64,000 nt of DNA, from assembly GCA_021495925.1 (NCBI GenBank), contig JAKEKT010000044.1, forward strand, positions 186,001 through 250,000. The letters run 5' to 3'. This DNA comes from Diplodia intermedia. Taxonomy: Eukaryota; Ascomycota; Dothideomycetes; Botryosphaeriales; Botryosphaeriaceae. Position 1 is the first letter of the stretch. Every line of letters begins with the position of its first letter. The translations under genes and the position numbers were made by a program. The notes below the pieces were generated by a model. It searched no databases and was not told the DNA's origin. It was given only the letters and a program-made list of their open reading frames with translations. Positions 45,737 to 55,065 of this stretch are shown piece after piece.

Positions 45737-47340
45737 CCGGGGGTCAGCTTTTTACCTTGAGTGCCTTATCAAAAGGCTGTATTCAGGAGTCATGTGTAGG
45801 TTGGCGATTCGTTCAATGGTGGCTACACATCGTATGATCATATTTTTCAGTGCACTGTTCTTTCGGGCTTGCGAATAAACCATTTCTACAACAACAAACA
45901 AAAGCGGATGTACTACGGTATAAAGCTACTAATATACTCCGCGATTAGCAACTCGGCCTGCCAAGCTGGAAGCATCGGGTGCGTATATTCTGTTTTTAAT
46001 TACAGGTAATGCGTGCTTCTTTATAGAGCTCTTCGGACACGGAAAGAGTACTAAGCTGTTGATGTGAGCGCTTTACAGATCTTCCTGTTTCTTTCGATAT
46101 GTCTGCCAGGTAAGGAGCTGATGGAATTGAGGGAAGGGGATTGATATTTCGCAATCTTTGCACTGCTGCAAGTGATGCTGCGTCGAAAGAGCACCCGTAG
46201 TCTCCATTAATCGGCTAGCTTTGGTAGAGAAAGAGACAGAGCGCAACGAACAGAGGCAACCTTATTTGAACTTTAAATTCTATTGGTGGCCCTCGTTGCA
46301 CCAGAGTAAGCTATCCGTAGCGAGGTGGGCGGCAGTGGCGTCAACTAAAATCCCTCGGGATTACGGCCCCGTCGAATACGGCCCGGAGCCCCTTATCACT
46401 GATTCGAGTTGACGATAAACCTCTACAGATGTTTTGAGTCTTGTAGGACTGTCCGAGGCCGGACAGAAGCTTTACTCGTCATATACTGTGTTGTCGTTGT
46501 TACTTAATTCTCGATCGCTCTGGACAGGCCGGCCATGTGCCCGCAACACAGCCGGCTGCAAATTGCTTCTTCCAGTCAATAGACGCGCTCTGCGCCTCTT
46601 CGCTACTCATCAAGGTCTAGAACAGTAGACAAGAAAGGCAGGAGTCTTGATGGCGGAGTGAAGGATGTCGTCTGGCGTTGGAAATCTCCGCAGCAAGTCC
46701 GGAACTAAGTAAGGCTACTTACAGTCCGCGCCAGTTTAGTGCCCCCAGCCGCCGTTCCCCAACCCTGGGCTCAACCTATTAACAACGTCCATGAACAACT
46801 GTAAAACGTCCATCATCAACACTGTCCGGACGAATCGGCGTTGAGTCATACAATTGATGCATGCTCGTTTCTGCCATGGCCCATGGACCAGATGGCACGG
46901 TTCCGACCTGAGACTGCAAGCGCCCTGCTCCGCAATCGCCACAGCTCCAACCCCTCCACCGCCAAGGTTTGCCAAGAGGTGGCAGCGGTGGACATGAGGC
47001 TTGTGCTGCGGAGACTACCGCATCCCAGCTGGACCCTAGAACAATCATCTTGTGCCGCAACCGCCTGCCTTCGATTAGGGGCTTGAGCGGGGCTGAGTGA
47101 CTAGCAACTTGCAGCCAGCCATAGGCGAAACTCCACAGACTGTTTCGGCAACTCCGTCACGATACTCACAGACGGTGGATGTGGTGGAAATGTCAACCTC
47201 AGCCCCATGGATACGGCTTTTGGCTTATAAAGACGCTCCCAAGGCGCCTTCTTCACCAACCAGGACACTCGCTCAGTCCCCATCTCCACACTCACACTCT
47301 TTTCTCTGCCTTTGGGCATCCGCTCTTTGCCAAACTCATC
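45737..47340. other. Gene-free, partly AT-rich
   Basis: From ~45850 to 46700 the DNA is AT-rich with many stops; nothing was recognised. From 46740 it returns to average composition and becomes the promoter side of the PAN-repeat gene. Confidence 0.5.
47224..47232 (+). promoter_or_regulatory. TATA box of the PAN-repeat gene
   Basis: CTTATAAAG lies about 110 bases before the ATG, followed by a CT-rich leader ending CTCATC before the start codon, the usual arrangement of strongly expressed fungal genes. Confidence 0.6.
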
Positions 47341-48711
47341 ATGGCCCCCACTCTCTCGAAGCCCACCCTCTTTTTGGGGCTCTTGGCCGCGCAGTCCTTT
47401 GCCGCTCCCGCACCTGCCCCGTCCGGAAGTGCTGGTTCCACTCTCTCTTGCCTGAACAATGCCAGCAACGGCTTGACCTTCCCGGCCCAGAACTCCCAAT
47501 GGAACATAGAGTGTGGTACCGACTATGCGTACGTATGAGTTCTTGCAGACTCATGAGACCCTTCTGCTGACTTTCGCTAGTGGCGGAGACATGGGCACGT
47601 CATGGGTAGACTCGTTCGAGGCCTGTGTCCGCGACTGTGACACTACCGCTGGTTGCATCACCGCCGCCTTCGTGTGGCCGAATGCCTGCTACAAGAAGAA
47701 CGTCCTTACAGCGCCTGTTTCCAACTCTGCTGTGTGGACAGCCAAGAAGGCGGGTGTCTCGGAAGCAACCACCCCTGCCTCGCTGTCCTGCGAAAACAAC
47801 AGGAGCGATGGAGCTCAGTACACGACCTCGAAGGGCATCTTCCAGGTTCAGTGTGGCGTTGACTATGCGTAAGAAACCTTCCACGTTCCTTTGTTGACTG
47901 CCATCTACTGACATTGTTTAACAACAGTGGCGGCGACCTGAGCTCTTCCAGCGCTGCCTCGTTCGAAGCCTGCATCGACGCCTGCGCCGCCACCGATGGC
48001 TGCATCGACGTCAGCTACGTGTACGGCGCCTGCTACAAGAAGGGCGTCCTCAACGACAACCCCGTCCCGGTCTCGCACGTGTGGACGGCGAAGCTCGTCT
48101 CGGCCTCGACGGCGCCCATCTCGTGCCCCAACAGCAACGGCAACACGGCATCCATCTCGACCGGCGGCACCTTCGACATCCTCTGCGGCACGGACTACGC
48201 GGGCGGCGACATGGTCGAGGTGGACACGAACACGTTCGAGCAGTGCCTCGAGGCGTGCGACCGGCACGACGGCTGCCTGGCCGTGTCCTACGTCGCGCCC
48301 GCGTGCTACCTCAAGAACGAGCTGAAGACGGCCGTGGCGGTGCCGTACGTGTGGGGCGCGCTCCGCCAGCAGCGCGTCCCCACCGTCTGCCCCGCCGCCG
48401 ACGGCTCGACCTACTCGGACGCGGCGCACGCGAACTCGTACGCCATCAAGTGCAACTACGACAGCCCGGGCATGGACCTCTACAGCATCGTGCTGCCCAG
48501 CTTCGACGACTGCATGGACCACTGCAGCACGCGCGGCGACTGCGTCGGCGTCTCGTGGGTGCCGCACCTGGATCTCTGCTGGCCCAAGTTCTACATGCCC
48601 CCGCAGGCCATGTTTCCGGACTCGTGGCTGGGCTTCCAGGTGTGGCTGGCGGCCCGGGACGGGTACGCGTCGTTCGTGGAGGAGGAACGGCACTACGAGG
48701 AGGACTGGTGA
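47341..48711 (+). CDS. Secreted protein with four PAN/apple-like repeats
   Basis: Three exons (47341-47528, 47581-47868, 47928-48711) give 419 residues. The signal peptide (LFLGLLAAQSFAAP) precedes four homologous units of ~90-95 residues. Each runs from a Cys near LSCxN through W/F-x-I-x-CGxDYAGGD, SFEAC, DGC and a CYxK element to VWTAK or an equivalent; the Cys pattern is that of PAN_4/apple modules, which bind carbohydrate or protein. Units 1 and 2 are each interrupted by an intron at the same codon of the CG-x-DYA|GGD motif. Unit 3 has the motif without an intron. Unit 4 is divergent (KCNYDSPGMDL) and its tail is acidic. The protein is extracellular and probably disulphide-rich. The next gene, on the opposite strand 249 bases away, also encodes a secreted Cys-repeat product. 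Confidence 0.9.
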
Positions 48712-48960
48712 AGAAGGGCTCCCTCCCTCCCACAGCACGTACTTGTTCACGGACCGGAGCCAGCTGGGCCGGAACCCTTAATGGTCAACGCACAATTTAT
48801 TCCGTAGTTTCTAATGTACATTTCATGCCCCACGTCACTACTCAGCCTTGTCACTGAGCTCTGACAGCCCTCCTGCCCCTTGCCCATGACACACGCTGGC
48901 CCTGGAGGAAATACCACCTGACTGGTGACAATGCCTCATTGACTCGCTTCGGCACCGAAC

Positions 48961-49580
48961 TTAGCAGCTGTTCGGGTCGTCAGGAACACATGCCTTCGCT
49001 TCCGCAACCGGCTCGGCCTCCCTCTTGCCAAAATCACCGATGCAGCTGTTGGGGTCGTCAGGAAGGCAAGGCTCCGCTTCGGCAACCGGCGCCGCCTCCC
49101 TCTTGACACCACCGACGCAGCTGGTCGGGTCGTCGGGGAGGCAGGGCTCCGCTTCCGCAACGGGTTCGGGCTCCCTCTTGCCGAAGTCACCGATGCAGCT
49201 GTTGGGGTCGTCGGGGAGGCAAGGTTCGGGCTCGGCCTCCCTCTTGACACCACCAACGCAGCTGTTGGGGTCGTCAGGGAGGCAAGGCTCCGCTTCGGGC
49301 TCGGGCTGGGCCTCCCTCTTGACACCGCCAACGCAGCTGTTGGGGTCGTCGGGGAGGCAAGGCTCGGGCTCGGCCTCCCGCTGCACTATGCCGATGCTGG
49401 TGCAGCTGGTCGGGTCGTCGGGCACGCAAGGGACGGGGTCGCGCCTCGTCGGCGTCCCGAGAGGGGAGGCGACGGTGAGAGTGGCTAGGGGGGGAGATGT
49501 CAGCGTTTGTCTTTCGGGCATCGAAGAAGCGTTGGAGATGACGTACCGAAGAGGAGAGCGGCGGTGGTGGTGAACTTCAT
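48961..49580 (-). CDS. Kex2-processed repeat peptide precursor (KEP-like)
   Basis: Exons 49580-49547 and 49484-48961 give 185 residues. After a signal peptide (MKFTTTAALLFATLTVA) the protein is almost wholly repetitive: seven cores of the form C-(L/V)-P-D-D-P-(N/T)-S-C. Five are followed by VGGVKR or IGDFGKR, i.e. Lys-Arg Kex2 sites, and the first by IGIVQR; a further RR lies at residues 25-26. Each site is followed by Glu-Ala, Glu-Pro or Val-Ala pairs (EAEPEP, EPEPVAEAEP) resembling Ste13 dipeptidyl-aminopeptidase substrates. This is the architecture of mating-factor and other kexin-processed secreted peptides, but the core differs from known ascomycete alpha-pheromones, which are Trp-rich with a Gly-Gln centre. 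Each mature peptide could close one Cys-Cys ring. The last core ends at the stop. A TATA box lies ~95 bases upstream. No tailoring oxidase of the ustiloxin type is adjacent. Confidence 0.88.
48964..49428 (-). repeat. Seven-copy core-peptide coding repeat
   Basis: Cores, in translation order, at 49428-49402, 49359-49333, 49284-49258, 49221-49195, 49143-49117, 49068-49042 and 48990-48964. Spacing alternates between about 63 and 78 bases because two linker types occur. Nucleotide identity among cores is very high, consistent with recent unequal exchange or gene conversion. Confidence 0.9.
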
Positions 49581-49672
49581 CGTGATGGGTGGTGGTGGTT
49601 CTTTGCAATCGAGGCTTTTGCTGGCTGTGTGGATGCTGGGGGAAAAGTAGAGTCGAGCCGGCTATAGGGCGC

Positions 49673-49684
49673 CTTTTTATAGAC
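49673..49684 (-). promoter_or_regulatory. TATA box of the repeat-peptide gene
   Basis: GTCTATAAAAAG read on the minus strand, about 95 bases before the ATG at 49580. It is a near-consensus TATA element, suggesting inducible or strong transcription. Confidence 0.6.
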
Positions 49685-50944
49685 GACAGAGGTCCAGTAT
49701 CTGCGTCCCCAGTCCCGCCGACTTCGGTGACATGGTTCTTTCTTCGCCTGGAGCTTTCCATATTTAGTAGCGAGATAGGTGGTAGTCTCCAATCAGATAA
49801 CCTCGATCAGATAACTTAATGCCGCATAAGCTGTTAGGCCTTCAACCGGTGTGATGCCCCACAGCTTGGCTGCCGATCAACATCTCACCGTTTCCCCGCC
49901 ATCGCGACCCGTGTGGGTACAACGCCGAAACGTCCCACAACTTCTCACATGTCGCGCTCGTATTTCGTACCCTCTCTCTGGCAGGTGTCCACCGATGTGA
50001 AGCACACCCTCGTAACTGCATATTAAGGCCGTCCGGATTCCGTCAACACAAAACGAGATGGCCGCTTGGAGAAAGAGAGCTTGTCTGAGTTCCGCCCGGT
50101 GACAATCACGGTCTTACAGACATCTTTGCTCGTCGTCAACTACCGAGACTCCTGCTCGAAGCTTGAATCGGCTCCCGAGCGGACACCAACATTTCGCGCC
50201 TTGGTGAGCCGCCTTGTTCCCTTGGCGAACGGAAATGTTCATATTGCTGCTCATCCATCCATCATAGCGCGGAGCAATTGACCCTATAGGCTAGAGCCGC
50301 CCACGCGCGTGTCATAGCGAATTCGATCTGCATGGAACAGCTAATCCACGATCGGTAATGGATCAGTGGGATTTAAACGTTGTTAATCAGATCGAATGCC
50401 TACCACTAAACAGCCCTACGCCGTCTACCTCGGCAGCAGGCTTGAATATGGTCCAGCGCACAGTGCAAACCTTGACACAGGAACGGTAGCCTGCGTTCCC
50501 GAGCAGGACTTGTCCCATCGAGGCAGACCCACTTGGCCTTGATGTGACGTCACAAGAAGAAGCAAAGCGAAGCTTAGGCATCCCGCGCCAAGGCTGACTC
50601 AAGCATCGCCGGCGTGGCAATTCTTCCCGTTGCCGGGCTCTGAAATAGCTTGATTGACCCGTCGGCTAATTATCCAAGACTTTTTGCTAACCCTAAACAA
50701 GTCCAAGCGATTCGTGCCCCTGCTGTAGCTATTTCCCACATCCATCCTCGGAAAGTGCATTGTCTGGCAAGTAGACTTGATTGTACCCAGCGCGACGGAC
50801 TGATAGTTCTTTCCTGCGCAACCAACATCAACTGTATTCACCAGAACCATGTCGTCGGCTGGTTGCTTAATTCAATCACGCGAAACGAGCATCACTCTCG
50901 TTTCTAACGTACCTTTTTTTTTTTTTTGAAGGGAGGGCTATGCT

Positions 50945-50975
50945 CCGCATGAATTGGGAGGCCCCACCCATGCGG
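50945..50975. repeat. Short perfect inverted repeat beside a T14 run
   Basis: Seven-base arms CCGCATG and CATGCGG with a 17-base loop, 18 bases after a T14 homopolymer. It could be a chance hairpin or the end of an old transposon or retroposed sequence. Confidence 0.5.
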
Positions 50976-51959
50976 TAGGAAATGAAAGAACCAAGGATAG
51001 AAAACGCGATGAAGGAGGAAAGCTGTTGAAAATTAAAAAGCATTACATGGAATAATCCTTGAGAGCATTACATTTCAATAAAAGCTAACGGCAAGTCGGC
51101 AGAATGATGAAAGTTGATTCGTAATGTAGAGGACTCGAATGTAGTAGACATCAATAGAAGCCATAGTGACGGGAGCAAGCGTTTGCAGCTGGTTGATCAG
51201 ATTGGGAGCGGAGTTGGAGTCACATCGCATGAGGTGGCTTGCAGGAGAGCAGGATTGGAACATACCGCATGTGATGAAGGTTATTGAGTTGCGGGGAACA
51301 TCGTTCCTTTGTCGACGACTCGTCATCTTTACACAAAGACCAGTCATCAATAATCGCACACGTCCCCTACACGGCCAGCGCCCTCACTCTACCCACACGT
51401 CAGCCCCCGCTTTCGCATGAGAGAGATGTCGAAAGAGGGGAATAGATCGAGGTAATTTGCACCAACCAAAGAAGCTCGAGTCCTTCTTCTCAAAATAAAC
51501 CTCGAGTAAAGACGAATACCGACCTCGATCTGAGGTCGCCCCTCTTTCGTCAGCACAGCTCCAGTGTTCGATCCCGACGCGACGCGGAGCAGCTCTGTGC
51601 ACCGCAACCCACATATCATTGGCCGCCGGTTCAACCAGTCGGGAGCAAAACAGAGATTTAAAGCTCCTTTACCGACATCAACCATCGTCACATTCGCCCC
51701 CGCTTTTGCTGCAGTAATGACGGATACTCCTTAACTCTTGCATCAAAACTGCTAATACTACACTGGCTCGCCATCCATGGGTCAGCTTCCGGTCCGCCGC
51801 TTCAGATTTCAAGAGTCGTAGCCTCCAGTTTGCAAATGACATACCCGAGTTATCGAGCTGCGGCGGAAACATATGAGATGCAACAGCGTACGTACACAAC
51901 GTCATTGTATGGCAGCCCAGGAAGGCACGGTGTGACAAACAAAATGAAAGTAAGCACGA

Positions 51960-52498
51960 CTAATGCTTCACAGCGAACCTGAACTGATCCTTCCGGTCGA
52001 GATACACAACCTTGCTGCTCAAACCAGCATCGTCGATAGCTTTCCTAAAGTCGGAAAGCGGGGAGAGGAAGACATCGTAGTCGCTTCCGTCACCAGTCAG
52101 CAGCAGCAGCAGCAACAACGACAACAACAAAGTGCGCAGACATACTCATAGTGAACGGGGATAGTCAAATCCGGATCAATCAGCCGGACAAGCTCAACGC
52201 CCTGTTTCGCATCCATCGTCACCATCAGCAGCGGCAGCTTCGGCCCAGGAATCGTCGTGCCGCCGAGATGAATCAGCATCAAATCGACACCGCGCCCCTT
52301 GTACCGTTCCGGAATCTCTCTAAGCTCGTCCACCATGAGCGTGTCGCCGGCGATGTAGATGCTGCGTTTCGATCAGCACGCCACACCCGGTGCCGCCGCC
52401 GTGCCTTCCCAACCTCCACACCAAACTCACCGATACCCGCAGCGGAACGGGGCCTCTTCGTCCCCACCAGCATCTCTGTACCCCAGCTTCAGCATCCA
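51960..52498 (-). pseudogene. 5'-truncated metallo-beta-lactamase-fold hydrolase
   Basis: The surviving exons are 52498-52431, 52361-52146 and 52083-51960. They splice in frame and end at a normal stop. Reading order: WMLKLGYRDAGG, CGYRIYIAGDTLMVDEL (GDT with metal-binding Asp), DLMLIHLGGTTIPGP, VTMDAKQGVELVRLI, and then VHYDDYDVFLSPLSDF, in which the HY pair carries the last metal-binding His. These are the C-terminal strands of an MBL-fold family in fungi. The N-terminal half with the HxHxDH motif is absent: upstream of Trp the sequence is instead the antisense of a FAD monooxygenase. The last intron holds a CAG/CAA run. The remainder is undamaged, so the truncation may be recent. Confidence 0.7.
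52097..52133. repeat. CAG/CAA trinucleotide run
   Basis: About six CAG units followed by CAA/CGA units, inside the last intron of the metallo-beta-lactamase remnant. Confidence 0.85.
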
Positions 52499-52912
52499 GG
52501 CGACGCCGCGCACAAGATGGTCCCGCACGCCGCCATGGGCGCGAACCAGGCCATGGAATCGGCCGCGTGCTTCGCGAGCGGGCTGCGGGCGGTCGTTGCT
52601 CGGCACGCTGCACGGGACGGGGACGCGGTGGAGGCGTTCCTCGCGGCGTATGCGGAGAGGAGGGAAGCGAGGGTCGCGGGCGTCGTGGAGGCGGCGGCGG
52701 TGGCGTGTCGCGTGCAGTTGATGGTTGGGGACGGGGCGAGGGCGTGGGTCGAGGCGTTGCCGCGGGTGGGGTATGCGGAGTGGTTGGAGAAGACGATGGA
52801 TGCGTTTGGTCCGGCGGAGAAGGTGGAGGGGTGGGAGGGGGGTGGTGGGAGGGTGCGGTTTTACGATGAGCAGGCGCGGAAGTGGATGGAGCAGCGTGCG
52901 GCTGGGGTTTGA
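52499..52912 (+). pseudogene. 5'-truncated FAD monooxygenase fragment
   Basis: The frame opens exactly at the GD motif, GDAAHKMVPHAAMGANQAMES, and runs 137 codons through FASGLRAVV, EAFLAAYAERREARV and YAEWLEKTMDAFGP to a stop after WMEQRAAGV. This is the C-terminal third of a FAD_binding_3 monooxygenase. No FAD-binding GxGxxG or substrate half lies upstream; instead the metallo-beta-lactamase remnant begins, in the other direction, within one or two bases. No damage is seen in the remaining frame. Confidence 0.7.
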
Positions 52913-53269
52913 TCGCAGAGTGGAGGACGGGAGTGGAGAGAAGCGTCTTAGGTAGGTAGATAGAAGTTGGCTGTGAGGCAATGTCAGTAGACTTGTTGTT
53001 TGATTGAGAGAGAATGCTTTCGCTTCGCTTTGCACAAGATACTCATGACGTCTGTGACATTACCGCGATGCAGAATGAAGCTGTCTAGAAAGATCTGACT
53101 ATCACCTAGTCACGTACAAGTATATTTCTTGTGTTCGTGAAGTCGAACGCAGACGAGTGAGCTGCCCAGTGACACGACCGTCCACGGGGCCACCCTCACC
53201 AGCAAGTAACCCTACGATTCCATTCAAAACAGGCCTTTGGGCTGGAGATAACGAAGCAATATGTCAAAA
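52913..53269. other. Intergenic
   Basis: The 357 bases after the monooxygenase fragment; no feature recognised. Confidence 0.6.
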
Positions 53270-54590
53270 TCACTTGCAACAACACCCTCCCTCACATGGT
53301 CTTCCGCCGCCACACTCAAACCCCACCGCAACGATCTCCACTTTGCGCGCCCCGCAAACACCCGGCGTACCGCACTCCTTCTCATTAACCGCCGCCGCCG
53401 CACTCTGCCCTCTCTCTTTCTTGCCTTCCAGCCACCACTGCGCACCTAGCCGCCCCATGCGTTCGCAAAACGCGTCTTCTTCTTTTTCATCCCATCCACA
53501 TCCGCCAGCGCCATTTGTGTCGGATGGGACTGCGGGCAGCCCCAGGAACTCGAGGCCGACGGGCGCGGGCGAGGACAGCACGAGGACGCCGCGCTTCTCT
53601 GGGTGGCAGTGGGGCGTATAGGTGCAGGCGAGCGGGTGAGGCGTGAGTTTCGGGCGCATGAGTGGCGGTGGGGGCGGGGGAGTGGGTGGGAGAGGGGGGT
53701 GGAGGAAGATGCGCTCGTCTGCGGCGTCGTGCGTGATGGGGAGGGTGGAAAAGGGGGAGGAAGAGGGCTCGAAGGGGTTGTAGAAGAGGAGGCGGTTGAG
53801 GCAGGATCCGGGTGGAAAAAAGAGGTGAGAACAGTTTAGCGTATGGGTGAAGCGGTGGTTGGTGATGTCTTTATTGGCTGCTGCCCCCTGGAGGAGACGG
53901 GTGGGAAAGCGTTGCTTGGTGCTGCTGGATCAATGGGCAGCTTGACGGCGAAGCCGAACGACTCGTCCCGCATGTCCGAATCAACAAGAAAGCTCCTACG
54001 ATCAACCGCCAGCTCGTCTTTGCAGTCCGGAGGGACGGATCCTACAGCAGATGCAATTGTTGTCGCAGTCTTATCTCTACGCCATGGCCACCCGTCCCTG
54101 GCCGCCGTGAGCACTTCCGTCTGGACGAGATCAAGATGAATCGGACCAATGCGCGTGCCATGATTCAGCGGGGTCAAGAGAAAGTAGAGAGCCATCTGCT
54201 TCTTGTGGTATTGATACAGCCGCCGAGAAGAGATCTGGTAGCTGATCTTATTCGGCCAGATATCTGCGCTTTACAGTCATCCTGTCAGTTGGGAGGCATC
54301 ATTCATGGTGCGATGAGGGAAGTATCACCAGCTCTTGCAGATCGGCGTCTACGGCCCAAAAGCTTGGAGCTTTGATGACTCGAATCATGCGAACGCCACG
54401 GTGGACCCTTCGCCAGAAACCAACCTGTATCTCCGCCGTGGGCATGTACCGTACATATGAACAGGGAAGACTATCAATTGTCTCGGGCATATGCGCATCA
54501 AGGTCTATGCGGAACGGCCAACAGCGAGCTCTGCATTCGTTATTTTGCTCGGACTCGGCTTGAAGTTGAACTTCCCTAGAGAACACGCGG
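53270..54590 (-). pseudogene. Disrupted coding-like tract, family unknown
   Basis: Several minus-strand frames read like one protein when taken in turn. They are YMPTAEIQVGFWRRVHRG and FWAVDADLQEL; then IWPNKISYQISSRRLYQYH and MALYFLLTPLNHGTRIGPI; VDRRSFLVDSDMRDESFGF; NRLLFYNPFEPSSS; THDAADERIFLHPPSP; and THCHPEKRG-like text with GVLVLSSPAP and RMGRLGAQWWLEGKK. The residue composition is protein-like, but the joins need frame changes and intron phases that do not agree. I do not recognise the family. It may be a decayed gene, or one whose introns I have misplaced. Confidence 0.35.
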
Positions 54591-55065
54591 TCTTGTTGCT
54601 GTATCCACTATCTATGAACGGTACTGGTACCCCAGCTGGTATAAAGGTCAGTGGAGAGCCATGGGAGTACTTGCAAACGGACATACGTACGCTACTTTGC
54701 GAAAGCCTTGAAGGAGTATCTTCACGCCCTTCACCATGTAAACTCTATAAACCCAGCGAAACTGCATGGCTCTCCCATATAGTGGTGTGCTCGAAGGAAG
54801 ACGTCGGAGCACTCCAGACTACAACATTACTCTCTGCATTAGCACAGGCTGGCGGGGAAGAAGAGGGTCCATACTTGATCTTAACACTTAACTTTCCGCC
54901 CGGCAGTCTTCTTGAACAGAAAAGCGATTCTGTATGTAAAAAGGTTCCGATTTCGAAATACTCTGTTGTACGTGGAGAGGGATTGAAGTCTCTTCAGGCT
55001 TCGGTCTGGTCGCGGATAGATTTCCACACTCGGAAATCCCGCTCGTCGGGCGGATACACCCGCGA
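54591..55065. other. Intergenic, 0.5 kb
   Basis: 3' side of the regulator gene; no feature recognised. Confidence 0.6.

Larger units (their letters stand above)
49581..51959. other. Gene-free stretch, 2.4 kb
   Basis: The first ~300 bases are promoter of the repeat-peptide gene. Further on there are a T14 run at 50914-50927 and an inverted repeat CCGCATG...CATGCGG (50945-50951 and 50969-50975). Minus-strand frames at 51389-51938 are long, but I cannot match them to a family. Confidence 0.5.

Noticed and set aside
48961..49428. CRISPR-like array
   Set aside because: The regularly spaced repeats are coding, in frame and of unequal linker length; the genome is eukaryotic.
49025..49573. 182-codon plus-strand repetitive frame (LGSSGRQGSAS units)
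   Set aside because: Antisense of the seven-core peptide gene. The minus strand has the signal peptide, TATA box, intron and Kex2 logic.
48961..49580. Classical alpha-pheromone precursor
   Set aside because: The layout is similar but cores lack Trp and the Gly-Gln centre, and the spacing between Cys is seven rather than about six residues.
51389..51938. Possible minus-strand gene
   Set aside because: Two frames of ~90-100 codons with no recognisable motif; not supportable.
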